From: Podocnemis expansa
Taxonomy: Eukaryota > Chordata > Testudines > Podocnemididae
DNA length: 64,000 nt
NCBI GenBank assembly: GCA_007922195.1
Contig: ML681998.1
Coordinates: 17,499,937 to 17,563,936, forward strand
Reading direction: 5' to 3'
The notes under the pieces are model-generated. The model was not told the origin of the DNA. It saw only the letters and a list, made by a program, of their open reading frames with translations, and did not search any database. Shown here in pieces: positions 47,185 through 59,107 of the stretch (the first letter of the stretch is position 1; every line of letters starts with the position of its first letter). The position numbers and the translations under genes are program-made.

Positions 47185-47262
47185 TATTGTAAGCTCTTTG
47201 GGGCAGGGACTGTCACTTATTATCTATCGGAACAGAGTGTAGGACAGCCTGGTCAGGCACAA
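47185..47262 (+). repeat. Old L2-like LINE 3' tail, shorter copy
   Basis: GTAAGCTCTTTGGGGCAGGG then ACTGTCACTTATTATCTATC is the recognisable start of the same tail family as 45605 and 51744; the distal half is eroded. Confidence 0.5.
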
Positions 47263-48238
47263 AGAATTACCACAGTGTGTACTCAATGACAAATTAATTC
47301 TGCTGCTAACCACCACAAGCTCAGGCCAGGTTTCTAATTACTCTGAAATAAGTAGTTTCTCATAGCAAGACTGAGTCAAATTTGAGCCACTAACCAATCC
47401 CCTTTTCCTACACTTGATTAGGTGTGAACTGAGTACCAGAGTATTAGGACAGGAAGCTTTTTAAGGAGCACCATTGTGTGCTACACAGTCAGCCAGCCTG
47501 CTCTGGAGTTCATCTGCTGAAAACTTCCTTTAATGGGACCAAAGCAACATTATGGTGCAAGCTTATTTCACTCAGTACTTTTAAATGGGTTCCTAAATAA
47601 TGGTGGAACTTGCTTTTTAAAAAAGCTAAAAAAAAAAAATCACTTTATTTATGAAATTTAAAAGCTCATGTTTATGTCAGCCCTACAGTTTTGGATTTAA
47701 TGCTTTGATTGGCAATGCAATTACAGCCAACACAGGGAGCATAAGGTAACCAACCACCCCTAGTCTCACAGCTGTGCTGCTATCATGGCTTGCATTGTCC
47801 GTGATATTGATTTCCAAACAAGGAAATTACAAGAGCCTATTGAATTTAACTAGGAAAGAAAATCAATATTTCCTCAAGTTTTTCGTTGTTTTTTGAGTGT
47901 GAAACTTATCAAGGCGGAGGAGTTGGGAAAAATAGTTTTTTCAAGTTCCTAAGAACGTATGGCTCTGGCTTGTCGACGAAGCTACATAAGTAACGTTGAA
48001 GCTATTTACTTTTAAAGGGTCCTTGACTGTTCCTGCCGTAAACACAACCAAGCTGTACATGAGTTAGCACATTTTAAATACAAACCAGCAACACAAGAAC
48101 AAATCCAAATCTAACCCAACACCATCTGCCACAAAAGATACTGCTGCTACATATGAGAATCTCATTAATATTGTATAAAAGGGAGATCACCTCCATAAAT
48201 AAATGTACTTTTAACACAGTGTATATAAAATGCTGTCA
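47263..48238. other. No gene seen; AT-rich
   Basis: No gene or repeat recognised; one A run near 47631-47639. Confidence 0.45.
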
Positions 48239-48466
48239 TTATTAAAACAAACAAGGAGTCCTGTCTCACTTTTAAAGACTAACAAACTTACTTATCGCAT
48301 GAGCTTTCATGGGAGAAAATCCTTCGTCAGACGCTTTGAAGTAGTGGGATTTTCTCCCATGAAAGCTTATGCAATAAATAGATATCTTAGTCTTTAAAAG
48401 TGACACAGGACTACTTGTTTGTTTTGCTGAACTAGACTAACATGGCCACCCCTTTGGAACTTATTA
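48239..48466. mobile_element. Inverted PLE end-dimer
   Basis: TTATTA at 48239-48244 and 48461-48466 brackets the insertion and may be the remains of a longer duplication. The short arm is left (minus, ACAAGGAGTCC) and the long arm right (plus, to GGCCACCCCTTTGGAAC). The left arm reads CTGACGAAGGATTTTCTCCC on the minus strand, lacking the GTGG side of the hammerhead-like stem, while the right arm keeps GTGGGATTTTCTCCCATGAAA. The turn is near 48335-48345. Confidence 0.83.
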
Positions 48467-49277
48467 GTAAAGGGACTCATGAAAAAATGGACTTCTGTCC
48501 CCTGTTTTGGCTTTGCCAGAAGTGCTAGTGTCATAGCAGTAGAGGGTAGCTGTGTGTACATTGCCTGTAGTCTTCTAAGAAAATACTTTAAACAGCTTCC
48601 CTGAGCAAATTGAGAAATGAGGAAGGATAAATGGCCAACTGCACATGACATGCTTGTACAGCCTGAGTCTCTTTCAATTACACCAGGATCAGTTGGGACT
48701 AACTCAGAAAAATCAATGGATTCATATCCAGAGAAAAGAATGTGAGAGGGAATCAGACCCATCAAAACACTAATATTGTGTCCCACATTCAGGGCTGCCA
48801 AGGGACATCTTGGCATAGGAGACATTAGAAAATCAGGGTCCCTTTGCTTCATGTGGCCATGGCTTTCCATTCTTCTGCGTTTCCCTCTTCCCTGGCCGTT
48901 TACTAAGTGATAATCCAGTAATGAACTCCTCTTTTCCCCTCAGCATTTTGATGGAAAGGGCACAGTTCATGTTGTCACACCCATTCTTTGTGACAATGCT
49001 CAACAGATGCTGTGAAGATGTGATCTCCAGCATCTGGCAATGCTTGGGCAGTGTCAGCATTCAACAGTTACTTGCAGTCAGGGAACTCGCAAGTTAACTT
49101 TATCTGCTCCTTCCACTCAGTGGCCCTGTTTAGGTTTCACTCAGTCCAGATCCACCCTTAATCATTTTTTTTTCCTTCAGCTTTCAGTTTCCATAAAGGC
49201 CTTGTGTCACCCTTTTCTCCCCAACATTCCTGGCCCAGGATAGGGGAGGTGCCAGGGATAGGAGGGGACAGATGCCT
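48467..49277. other. No gene seen
   Basis: A 158-codon minus-strand frame covers 48394-48870, but its 3' part lies in the PLE dimer and the remainder has no domain, so I do not call it coding. Confidence 0.45.
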
Positions 49278-50115
49278 TGTAACAGGGATTCAGGGTGGCA
49301 GAGGTGACCAGAGGCACTTGTGAAAAAGCCACTGTGTGTTAGTGTAACCTGCTAGGATGGGCTCAAATTCATTCAATTGCCCCTCTCCAGTGCCTCACAG
49401 AGAAAACCCCTGATGAAAGCAACTGGAGAGCCAGGATCCAGTTGTTAAAAGGACTCACAGCGAAGACTGCTCAGAGTTTCCATCCCACATTAAACTATTA
49501 CTCAACAGAAATGTAACAATGAACTTTATTAACTAACTAAACACAACTTATCCTAAGGAACCATAATACTTTTAAACAAAACAGTAAGAAACCCAAGAGT
49601 CCCAAAGTTCAGATGGAGTCACCCTTATCTCAATTGCAGTCTTTTAAGTCCTTGGGGCTTGAATGCAAAACGAAAGCAATCCTCATCCTCTCTAGCTGCA
49701 GGAATCTTCAGGCAGATGCCATGCAGTCCTTTCTTCCTCCTGTGTAGCCAGCACCATGCAATCAAGTCACTGGCCATCCAGCTCTCAGTTCCACTGCAGA
49801 CAACTCCCCTGCAAAACAGTCGAAAGCTGGGAGAAAGCATCCTGCAGTCCACTCCTGCTCAGCTCCTTTCACTGAGTCCCTTAGCCAATGTCCTCTGCAG
49901 CTCTCTGTTTGCTCCTCTCCAGGCTTCTCTTCTCAGGCTTCTTCCTGGGCATGTAACTCCAGCAAAACAATAAAACTTGTGGAGCATGCTCAGTGTGCTC
50001 CCTCACCCTCTTACCAGAAGTTTCTGGTTTCGGGGCTGCAAAATCTGCCCAGCAACTTAACCCAGCCATAAGGGTCCCTAAAAGAGATTGCACCTATTTA
50101 GGCACATGGGTTACA
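49278..50115 (-). repeat. LTR-like segment, reverse orientation
   Basis: The plus strand starts TGTAACAGGG and ends GGGTTACA, so both strands have a TG...CA, TGTAAC/GTTACA terminal pair. On the minus strand AATAAAG (complement of CTTTATT at about 49522-49528) would be the polyadenylation signal, placing R/U5 at the left. The 5-bp flanks do not match (TGCCT and GTAGT), which weakens the call. Confidence 0.4.
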
Positions 50116-51743
50116 GTAGTACAGCAACCATCCATTGCTGCCCATAGTCCAGAAGGCACATAGATGGTCCCTTTACCCTCACTCCCTTTGGTTCTCCTTC
50201 TGCAATGAACCTCTCAGGGTCTTTGTTGAAAAGTTTACAGTACAGGGTCCTGATCTGGAATTAAATCCATGAACACAGACTGTTATGCCTATTTGGACTT
50301 CCAGTGACATGCCACATGGTCTACCCACATGGGCCTGATTTTAGAATCAGGGCAGCCTGAGTAAGGTGAGAACAGCTGGGGAGACAACAGCACAGTTCAG
50401 GGAATAAAAAGGAGAAAACAGCATGAATTTGCAGTCACTTAGGAGTGAAACACTCAGGTGGATAATTTCTTATGATTGATTTGTTTAAGTAATACCCAGA
50501 TGGTAAAAATAATCTATGACTTTAAGTATATTTTTAAGGCAAATTACAATTTTATGGAGTTGCTTTTACTGAAGAGACCAGGGCAGCAGGCAGGGTAAGA
50601 AGATGTGGGCCAAGTATAAGAAGCAGCATGAAGGAAGGGACTCAGACTGTAGTGGCAACAGGAAAAAAGGAATGGAGAAGTGGGAGATAAGTTGCAGAGA
50701 AGCTTGCCAGTAAGAATAAGAAGGTTGTGTTTGACGTGGGGGTGGAAGAAGTGCACCACGTAGAGGGCAAGCCATGATGGGAACGCTGGGGAAGGAGATG
50801 ATTGTTGTGGCACAGCTTTGGATGGGCTTGAGTGGGGTGCAGTAGTAAAGGCAGGAAGCAAATAGCTGGCTCTGAACACATATCTTCATTAGGAAGAAAA
50901 AGGGTGGTAGATTTTTGAGATGAGAGAGAAAGAGAATCAGCAGGATTTACTGATTATGAAAAGGGAGAAGGGGAGTCAAATGTGATACCTAGGCTGCAAA
51001 ACTGTTTGACTGAGATCATGGAGGAATTGTGATTGTGGTGGGGAAAAAAAGGGGGAGGGAGGAAAAAAGGTGAGTTTAACTTCTCCTGCGTTAAGTTTGA
51101 GCTGGTGGCTGGCCATCCATTAGGTGACATCGGGCAGCCCATTGGAGATGCAAGTGTAGGCAGATTTGTGTTCTTTCTGCTAAGGCTCAGAATTGGCTCT
51201 TTACTCCAAAAGTACCTTTTGTTTTTATTTATTTGAACCTTTTTAGATACTTGTTCATTTTCACCTTTTTATAGTCTGTGCCTTCAAATTGCTGAGCATG
51301 CTTAACCTGGCTGATGTTTACTACTGCCCCTTCATTGGCTTAATTTCTCCACTTTTCAGATTTTTTTATGGCAGGTTTTCAAGAATTTTGGGCTGAAAAT
51401 ATTGGAACAGACAGATTTTTATTCTTTTTTTCCCTCTTGCCTCCATAATTATAATGCTCATTTTTTTTAAATCTAATAAGTTAATTTAAAATTATAAATT
51501 CCACATCTAACTTCAGACGCACTAAGGAATGCATCAGTTCAAATTATTTCCTCCCAAACAATTTACCCATAAAGAATACCAGTAAGTCTTATGGAAATAG
51601 GACCAAGGTATGAAACATGCTAGTCACTCTGGTGCAGGCTTTGACTCCTCAGAATTCCAAAAACTATTTAGATGGGAAGTGGGAAAGAGGTCTTTGGCTG
51701 CATCCATGTGAATGCTGCAATAACAGCTAACATGCATTACTTA
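50116..51743. other. No gene; purine-rich tract on plus strand
   Basis: From 50560 to 51075 the plus strand is A/G-rich, so the minus strand has overlapping Ser/Pro/Leu/Cys-rich frames of about 80-110 codons (50544-50889). That is composition, with no domains. The remainder is AT-rich and unrecognised. Confidence 0.45.
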
Positions 51744-51862
51744 AAACTGTAAGTTCTTTGGGACAGGTATAATCTTTTCTGCACGATGGGGGTTTCTAGC
51801 ATTTTGGAGGCCTGATCCCTGACTGGTGCTGGTAGGTGCTACAGTATTAATAATCGTAACAA
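51744..51862 (+). repeat. Old L2-like LINE 3' tail
   Basis: ACTGTAAGTTCTTTGGGACA then GGTAT..., TTTCTGCACGATGGGGGTTT, and CTGGTAGGTGCTACAGTATT then AATAATCGTAAC: the fullest of the three copies (also 45605 and 47185) and it defines the family tail order. Confidence 0.55.
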
Positions 51863-54800
51863 TGTCCTTGAGTTTGGGGGTGGGGAGGAGTGAGTTGTTC
51901 AGCTCACAAAACAAAGCAGTGTAGCGCTTCAGCTAAAGAACAAATTGCCAGTTATTCCACTACAACTATGTATGATATCCCATTTATATGCTAACTGTAA
52001 ACATGCAGTTATTTAAATAAATGCCTTGTGCATAAATAAACCCTATGAGCTTTACATTGTATTACATAAAACCAAAGCCAACTGTCCAGCCACAGCAATC
52101 CCACAGATCTTAATGAGAGAAAAAAATAATTCTCAACTTCCAGCAGCTCCCTAGACTCTCCATCTTCTCATCCATCCATCCACCTCCTTGCATTTGCAAA
52201 GTGCTGTGCACTTCCCATATAGATACAAATGTGGGTCCCTGTGCTGTATCTTGGAAAGTCTTTTGAATTTAACAGAAAATCATAGACCCTTTGTGAGCTT
52301 TCGGACTATCTCACAGAAATGAGTAAAGTGTGCTGTCCCTGCCACAGAATTTGTCTATGGGATGGTTTGAAAGACCTGTAGCAAGAACATCATTTTCTAT
52401 TCAATTCTGCAGGATTTTAGTGTAATTTTATATCCCCTTACTGCATCACAGAAAAGCCTTATTGGTTTAATTGCTACAGTGCTACACAAACTTTCCGTAA
52501 GAATAAAAATCCATAGCACTTTTCACAGGAATAGGTAGTTACCCCTTTTCTTCATTTCTTGGGTTTGGGTAGAGCTGGTTGAAAAATGGGGTGTTATTCC
52601 TGCAAAAAAAAAAAAAGTCTTTAGATCTAAATTTCAATGACAAATTCATTGTAATTGTGAATTTTAGGAATTTTCAACGAGCTGCAGTTAAGAAACATCC
52701 ACACATAAAATAATCTGACAGAACACAACTGTCCAAGTTCCAGTTTGGATTCTGGAGTGGTGAGAGACCCATCAGGCAACCACCTGCTGTTTAAAGGTCT
52801 TTCAGGACAAGGTGGGAATTCATCACAAAGAACACTCAAATCATATATCTTTGGGAACATGCTTTCAAAATGTAATTTCTGAAAAAACATTACTTATAAT
52901 TTAACAGCATCTTGAAGCTCATCAACCCAGCGGTTAAGTAATTTAAGATCACTCACATCTTTCTTGAGAGAATGGGAAAAAAGTTACATCAGGTTTTCCT
53001 TCTCCCACACACCTGCCATCCTCCCCAGCTACTGCAGTGTGCTGCCACATGAAGGATCAGAGTCATATCATTGCAATAAGATTCCCTAGCTCATGCCTGT
53101 CGCTAATCAAAGATTATTCAAATACTTGACAAAAATGTTACATTCTCTCACCGTGGGTTTAAGGAGAAGCTTTAAACCAACCACTATTCAGTCTGTTGCA
53201 ATCTGTTAACAGGCTACAAATGAGGCTTTCTGAATTCTGGATGTTTCATACCATATCTAGAGAGAAGGCAAAAATGAAAAAAAGAAGCATCTGAAAAAAA
53301 TTCAGGCCTAACAAATGAAGGCTAATAAGCGCTAGAAATCTATTGGCCCATACAGGCTCTTGAATGGTTCAGTGGAGCTTTAACACACTAAGATGAACCT
53401 TGCTGCACTGTCCTTTAAGTTTTCTTACATTTCAGACTGTGCAGCATAGATGTCATGTGATTTGCTTGTCACTATGGCAACAAACCCTGCTTAGTGAATA
53501 GTGTTGAGTAAAATCCCACACAGAGACCATGGTGTTAGTCCTTCCCACTGCTAGCACTGCGCAACAGAACTTCCAACTGATGCATGGGGGGGACAAATAT
53601 TACCTTTAGTGACACTCCAGTGGCTTCCATGGTCTTACATCAGAGTATTAATTTGTCCCTCCATGGTCATTTGGGGAGAGGAAGGGGGTTAACATAGGAA
53701 ATAATTGTAGGTTGCTCCTTTGTGTGCTAGAAACATATCTTTATCTCTGATGATTTCAGGCCTGTTTTGGAATTCATGTTCCCCTCAAAGGTAAAATTAA
53801 AAAGACATGAAGGAAAAGATATTAATATGTTTTCTTTACTGCATTTGGGGGTGGGGGGAAGGAATTTGTATTAGGCAGTGCCCACTTCTGCTGTTAATGA
53901 GACCCAGTAGTCCTGTGCATTCTCTCTTCTTTGCACAGTTAGAAATAGTCATTGGAGAAAACAAGCAGGATGCTGATGATCTTAATAAACTGACTTTTGT
54001 GCCGTATGCAACCTGATAGAAATGCTTTGTGTTACACAGATTAGCGGCAGAACCCAGAAACTGCTAACTCATGATCAGAGCTCTACCCTCCTCCACCTTG
54101 GAATGCAGTGAAAGGAAATAACAGTGGGTTATTTTCTGGAAAGGACAGAAATTGTCTCCTTCTGACATGTTTTAAAAAGGTTAAAAGCTGCTATGCTCCT
54201 GCAGAGAGGTATCTGCAAAGAAACAATGCTCACCTTCTGTAAGAGAGGTTGGAAACTTGTAAAGGCATGTCAGCCAGGTGTTTCTCTTTCATCTGGATAC
54301 ATTGTGACCCACCAGGTAGCATTAGTTCAGCTATTTTTAAAGAAGTCTGCAAGCTCCTCCATGGTGGGAGGGCTGAATATCTTAGGCAGGCTGGTTAGAA
54401 CAGAAATACAAAGAATAAGCTAACCCATTCAGTTCATGCTGGCAGGGTTTGTATATTGCACTGTTGTTCAATTACACTGACATCTCCTATGGTACATTTT
54501 CTTTTTAAAAAAAAACCAAGCAGATATTAAAGTGAATTTAGTGCTGGTTCCAGACTGAAAGCATTGAAAAGAACTCTTCTCCCTTACCCCATTTTTGTTA
54601 AAGATATATAAATGGCAACGTTTCCATACACCGTGATTTCCCTGATGAAGATGTGCTTGAACTTTGACAGGTAGAAGCCATCCTTGGAGATGAGGGTCAA
54701 TTTTCAAGGAGAAGAATTAGGGTTCCCAACTTGTGCTTTGTTGCCTAATTTATTTACTTCCTCTGAGTGTTTGGTTAAGATCCTAAGGCATTTCCCATGG

Positions 54801-54904
54801 TGTTACCAAAAAGCGATGAGTAAATATTGGTGCAGAAGCTCTGTCTGTGAGCTCTCTCCACCACACAACTAGTCTAGTCCCATAAACATGACAGTTGTTA
54901 CCTC
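51863..54904. other. No gene seen over 3 kb
   Basis: Unique-looking AT-rich DNA with an A13 run near 52604-52616. No open frame above 90 codons and no repeat recognised. Confidence 0.5.
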
Positions 54905-55330
54905 TGGTGGTGTATGTTACTGCAGTTCTTCTTTGAGAGCAGCTCACATCCATTCTAATGTGGGTGTATAGGTGTTGCAGTACATGGTCATCAAAAAGCT
55001 TTTTGGCCTATGGTGTCCCCACAGGTCAGTTGCCAAAGCCCCCTGGGTCCTGCCCTCTGGTCGCAGTATATAAGTGGTGCTGACCCTGTCTACCCTTCAT
55101 TTCCTTCTTTCTGCCTGAGTGACAGTCTTGGAACTTCTTTGCCCTTGCAATTCTGCAAGCACCTGTTTTCCCATCATCCTTAGCCTTGAGAGAGTTGGTT
55201 TGTTGGTAGTTAGCAGTCTTAGTTTAGTTTGAAGGTTTTTCAGGGTGTCTCAAGCTTTGGACTGAGCATTTTGGACCCAGTGCAGTGCCCAGCACTGGCC
55301 ATTGACCACGCCAGGCTTGACAGAAAAACA
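54905..55330 (+). repeat. LTR/promoter-like retroelement fragment
   Basis: It begins CTGGTGGTGTATGTTACTGC and AGTTCTTCTTTGAGAG, has a TATA box GTATATAAG at 55066-55074, and continues into a T/G-rich leader (TTAGCAGTCTTAGTTTAGTT). I recall this order from a common turtle LTR-type element, with the promoter followed by a transcribed leader. Ends and a matching downstream copy were not found. Confidence 0.45.
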
Positions 55331-55827
55331 AGATACGTTCAAGTCTTACTCCTAGTGAAATCATATGCATTCTGTAAAAACAGCTTCCTGATTTCCATTG
55401 GAAAGTACTGGAAACCTAGCCAACGCCACACTGAGCCCAACTTGCTATTGCCTTGCACTATGTGTAGTCTTTTACACTGTGCAAAGTGAGTGAAAAACAC
55501 TACCAGATCAGAATAGGAGCAGCTGACACCACTTAGTCCCTCTGCATTGACTATGTAAAGAGCAGGGAGATGGAGAATTTGGGTCAAAAGCTCTAAGATT
55601 GTTCTTTGCAATTGCAGAGTTTGCCCCACTTTTATATATTAAACATTGTTAGATTTTTAAAAAAAAATAAATCCATCTTTTGGCTCCCTAGAGCTAGGCT
55701 AATATGCATAGAGGGTTTGATGCTCCTAAAGTCAAACCCATGAACAACACCTCCTTCTATTTATGTACTTACTGCACATGGTATAAAAATCTGACCCTTC
55801 ATGTTTATTTTGAATAAAACCAATGAA
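55331..55827. other. No gene seen
   Basis: Two overlapping frames of 86 and 96 codons on opposite strands (55229-55629) show no domain. Confidence 0.45.
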
Positions 55828-56668
55828 ATCATGAGAACATAAGAATGCGTACACCGGGCCAGACCAATGCTTCATCTAACCCAGTATTCTGTCTTCTCAC
55901 AGTGGCTAATGCCAGGTGCTTCAGAAGGAATGAACAGAACAATCATCAAGTGACCCATCCCTGTTGCCCATTCCCAGTTTCTAACAAACAGGAGCTAGGG
56001 TCACTTCAGAGCATGGTTTAGCATCCCGGTCCATCTTGGCTAATAACCACTGTTGGATCTATCCTCCATGAACGTACCTACTTCTTTCTTGAATGTTGTT
56101 ATAGTCTTGGTCCGCAACATCCTATGGCAAAAAGATCCACAGGTTGTGTGTGTTGTGTAGAAATACTGCCTTTTATTCATTTTAAACCTGAACCTATTAA
56201 TTTCATTTGGTGACTTCCTAGTTCTTGTGTTATGAGGAATAAATAATACTTCCTTATTTACTTTTCCCCACCAGTCATGATTTTATAGATCCCTATTATA
56301 TCCTCCCTTAGTTGTCACTTTTCCAAGCTAAAGAGCCCCAGTCTTACTAATCTCTCCTCACATGGAAGCTGCTCCATACCTCTAATTATTTTTGTTGCCC
56401 TTTTCTGTACCTTTTCCAATTTCAACATATATTTTTTTTGAGATGAGAGTACTAGATCTACATGCAGTATTCAAGATGTGAGTGTACCATGGATTTATAA
56501 AGAAAAATATGATATTTTCTATTTTATTATCTATCCCTTTTGCTAATGATTCCCAACTTTCTATTAACTTCTTTGACTGCTGCAGCACACCAAGTGGATG
56601 TTTTCAGAGAACTATGCACAATGGCTCCAAGGTCTCTCTTTAGTGGTAACAACTAAATTCCACTTGCA
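55828..56668 (-). mobile_element. CR1/L3-type LINE 3' region, reverse orientation
   Basis: It starts GAGAACATAAGAATGCGTAC and ACCGGGCCAGACCAATG, then passes through CCAGTATTCTGTCTTCTCAC, TGTTATAGTCTTGGTCCGCA, TTAATTTCATTTGGTGACTT, CCCTTTTCTGTACCTTTTCC and GATGTGAGTGTACCATGGAT. This word order is that of an abundant turtle CR1/L3-like family, read here as its complement, with the 3' end at 55828. On the minus strand fragments of the RT C-terminus should be present, but they are too broken to read. The subfamily name is uncertain. Confidence 0.72.
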
Positions 56669-57036
56669 CAATGTAGAAAATATAGATTACCTGGTATGGG
56701 GGGACAAATACACTCAATATCGACAAGGTGAAGATGAAGGACAGCCTGTGCTTCAACTCCACCCCAGTGCATCTGCAGACACTACAAGCTGGGGGCAGGA
56801 GGGAACAAAGGTTGCAGAATCTAATCAACATGCCACATCAGTGACCCAGAGAACTGTGATTTTCATAGACCTATAGAAAGAGAAACTAGGAGCAAAAGTT
56901 TGTAAGAAGATTTCATACTGCAAACAAACTTTACAAGGAAACTGGAGACATTCAGGTATGCTCTTTAAAATATGCTATGGGGAAGCAGCTACAGAATATC
57001 GTTAGATCCTTTGGCTATCCTGAAGACAGTCACAAA
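56669..57036. other. No gene seen; upstream flank of palindromic element
   Basis: No repeat recognised. It may be the 5' part of the Gypsy remnant that continues beyond the palindromic element, but I could not read gag motifs in it. Confidence 0.35.
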
Positions 57037-57405
57037 GGCTATGTCCACACAGGCTTCTTATTTCGAAACAACAGAGGTTGTTTTGAAATAAGAAGCGGCA
57101 TGTCCACACGACGCACCGTTATTTCAAAACCATTAAACCTCACATCTAATCAAAATAGCTGTTGTTTCAAAAAAAAAAAATGGTGTTGTTTCGAAACACC
57201 ACCACTGTTTCAAAACAACATGTCCAAACGGCCTTGTTTCAAAATAACCATTTCGAAACAACGGCTATTTTGAAAGCAGGCTTTCCCTTAATTTGAATTA
57301 ACAAACTTAATTTGAATTAATTTATTTTGAAATAAGAACTTTGTTTTGAAATAACTCATTTCAAAATGGGTTATTTCAAAATAATGATGTATGTGTGGAC
57401 ATAGC
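57037..57405. mobile_element. Palindromic non-autonomous element, TTTCGAAA-rich
   Basis: The ends GGCTATGTCCACACA and TGTGTGGACATAGC are inverted copies. The interior is a string of TTATTTCGAAACAAC, GTTTTGAAATAA, TTTCGAAACA and TTTCAAAATAAC words, each close to its own palindrome, so the whole element can fold on itself many ways. It also has an A12 run at about 57169-57180. It lies directly upstream of the second Gypsy remnant. Flanks show only AAAG/AAAAG, too little to name a superfamily. Confidence 0.8.
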
Positions 57406-57414
57406 AAAAGATGA

Positions 57415-58570
57415 CTATGAAGGGATTCTGGCTATTTGATGGATACCTTATAACTCAGAGAAATGTGGTTCATGAAAGAACATGTTTTCATCAGAGAATT
57501 CAGGAACCAAAAGAAATTGGTGAATTTTTTTTATAAAAGCTTTGAATGCATTATCAGAAAACTGATTTTTGGAAATGCAAAACATGAAGATATCAGAGAC
57601 TGGTCATCAGGCTTGCAGATTAAAATCTTTTGCAGCAGTTACAATTAAAAACAAACTTAATCCTACATACAGCTATTCAAATAACAAAATAGGCAGAGCC
57701 TGTGAAACAGCAAAACCAAGAGCAACTTGCTAAACTTGAAAAACAAGAAGCTAGTATTAGAAGTTGTAAATAGACAGAACATGAGTGCTAAAACTAATTA
57801 TAATAAAACCTCTGAGGCTATGAGGGACCAATTCCATACTAACTAGAAAGCATTTCAGACTAAGTGCATAAGATATAGGGAAATTCATGTCCCACATGAT
57901 ATACGTCCAGCTAAAGATGCAACATATACTAAATGCACAAACTATAGTCATTTTGTAAGCAGTCAGAGAGTTGACTCATAATTAGAAACAATCAGCAAGT
58001 GTAACTAACCGTAAGAGACAATACTGAGCCATGTAATGTATGTGTACTTTACAGGATTCCTGTCCCATTGGTTCAAAAAGTGGAAACTGAGTTAATTAGA
58101 AAGGAACAAAATGCTGTAATCAAAAAATCTCTGGGCCAACAGCATGTTGTATACCAGTTCTTAAAAAATAAACAAAAAACCTGAATCTGTGTGGCTCTTA
58201 AAAGATTTAATTAAGCAGTTTTGAGAGAAATATATATCATCCCAAAACTGGATAACTTTCTCCCCAAAGTGAAGGGAGTTACAGTATTCTCCAAGACTAA
58301 ATTGTGTGCCTCAAGTGGATTCTGTCAGATTCAAATGTATTGTTACAGCAACGTGAATCAGTGTGGAAGCCACTTACATTTTGCTCCTGTACTCTCCCAG
58401 AAGTGGACAAACAATTTGCATGGATTGAAAAGGATTGCCTGGCAAGCTGTGACAGAGTTATCAGGTCTTCAAGGCTTCCTGCTGGAGGCCCTTCCACACC
58501 AGACTCCAAGAAACAGTTCTCTCAGAGGAAAAGAGTAGTGAATATTAGATCTCTTGACTTGTCTGGAGAG
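57415..58570 (+). pseudogene. Second Ty3/Gypsy remnant: gag tail, RT start, RNase H fragment
   Basis: A gag tail reads FHQRIQEP-like words and KHEDIRDW at 57470-57605. A knuckle-like stretch follows, reading KDATYTKCTNYSHFVSS (about 57914-57964), where one Cys has become Tyr. Then comes an RT start: PVPLVQKVETELI (about 58058-58098), ICVALKDLIK at 58184-58213, LDNFLPKVKGVTVFSK (about 58236-58283), and ASSGFCQIQM. A large deletion follows, and the text jumps to an RNase H segment, PLTFCSCTLPEVDKQFAW (58370-58424). The YxDD box, protease and integrase are absent. It is a different Gypsy copy from 1-4311 and was internally deleted before or after insertion. Confidence 0.82.
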
Positions 58571-58886
58571 GCATCCTGAGAATAGCCATTTTGAGAACCA
58601 GTGAGGTCTGATCTTTCAGCAGCTAGAAGGGCTGGGGACCAGCAACATTTATTCAAGACCAAAATAAAAGGAAATGCCTCCTGTCAGCAAAATCAGTTCC
58701 CCAGTGGAGTCAAAGGAGTGTGACTCCGGAGGCTATAACAAAAGGAAACAGGACAGACCAGGATCTAGTGCTGGCTACAGTCAGTGGCAGAAGCTGAGAG
58801 GGAACCCTGATGATTCAATTCCAGAGAAGGAATTTAGCCCAGAAGCGTAAGAAACTATTTTGTTTATTATTGGCTCTGAAGGGCAA
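58571..58886. other. No gene seen; flank of the PLE copy
   Basis: AGTCAAAGGAGTGTGACTCCGG at 58718 has a short inverted pair (GGAGT/ACTCC). No gene recognised. Confidence 0.4.
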
Positions 58887-58942
58887 AAAACCAAGGAGTT
58901 GTGTGGCACTTTAAGACTAACAGATTTGTTTTTCGCATGAGC

Positions 58943-58971
58943 TTTCGTGGGAGAAAATCCCACTTCATCAG
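58943..58971 (-). other. Hammerhead-ribozyme-like core in the PLE 3' end
   Basis: On the minus strand CTGATGA (58971-58965) is followed by one A, then stem GTGGGA-TTTTC-TCCCAC (58963-58947) and GAAA (58946-58943). This matches the hammerhead order CUGANGA, stem II, GAAA. The family is known to carry hammerhead motifs. Two departures: an extra A between CUGAUGA and stem II, and after the short GCTCATGC hairpin the bases are GA, where a U followed by A, C or U would be expected at the cleavage site. So cleavage is doubtful. Confidence 0.5.
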
Positions 58972-59107
58972 AAGCTTCGAAGATGGGTGAACTTACAGAA
59001 TGGAATGAAAATAAATGCAAGGAGGTGTAAAACATAGGATCAGGTCATATAGTAACAGCAAATCAGAGCAGTTGTTAGGTTCAAACCATGGGAAGCCTGA
59101 AGTCAAA

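Noticed and set aside
48394..48870. 158-codon minus-strand frame
   Set aside because: It ends inside a PLE dimer and shows no recognised domain.
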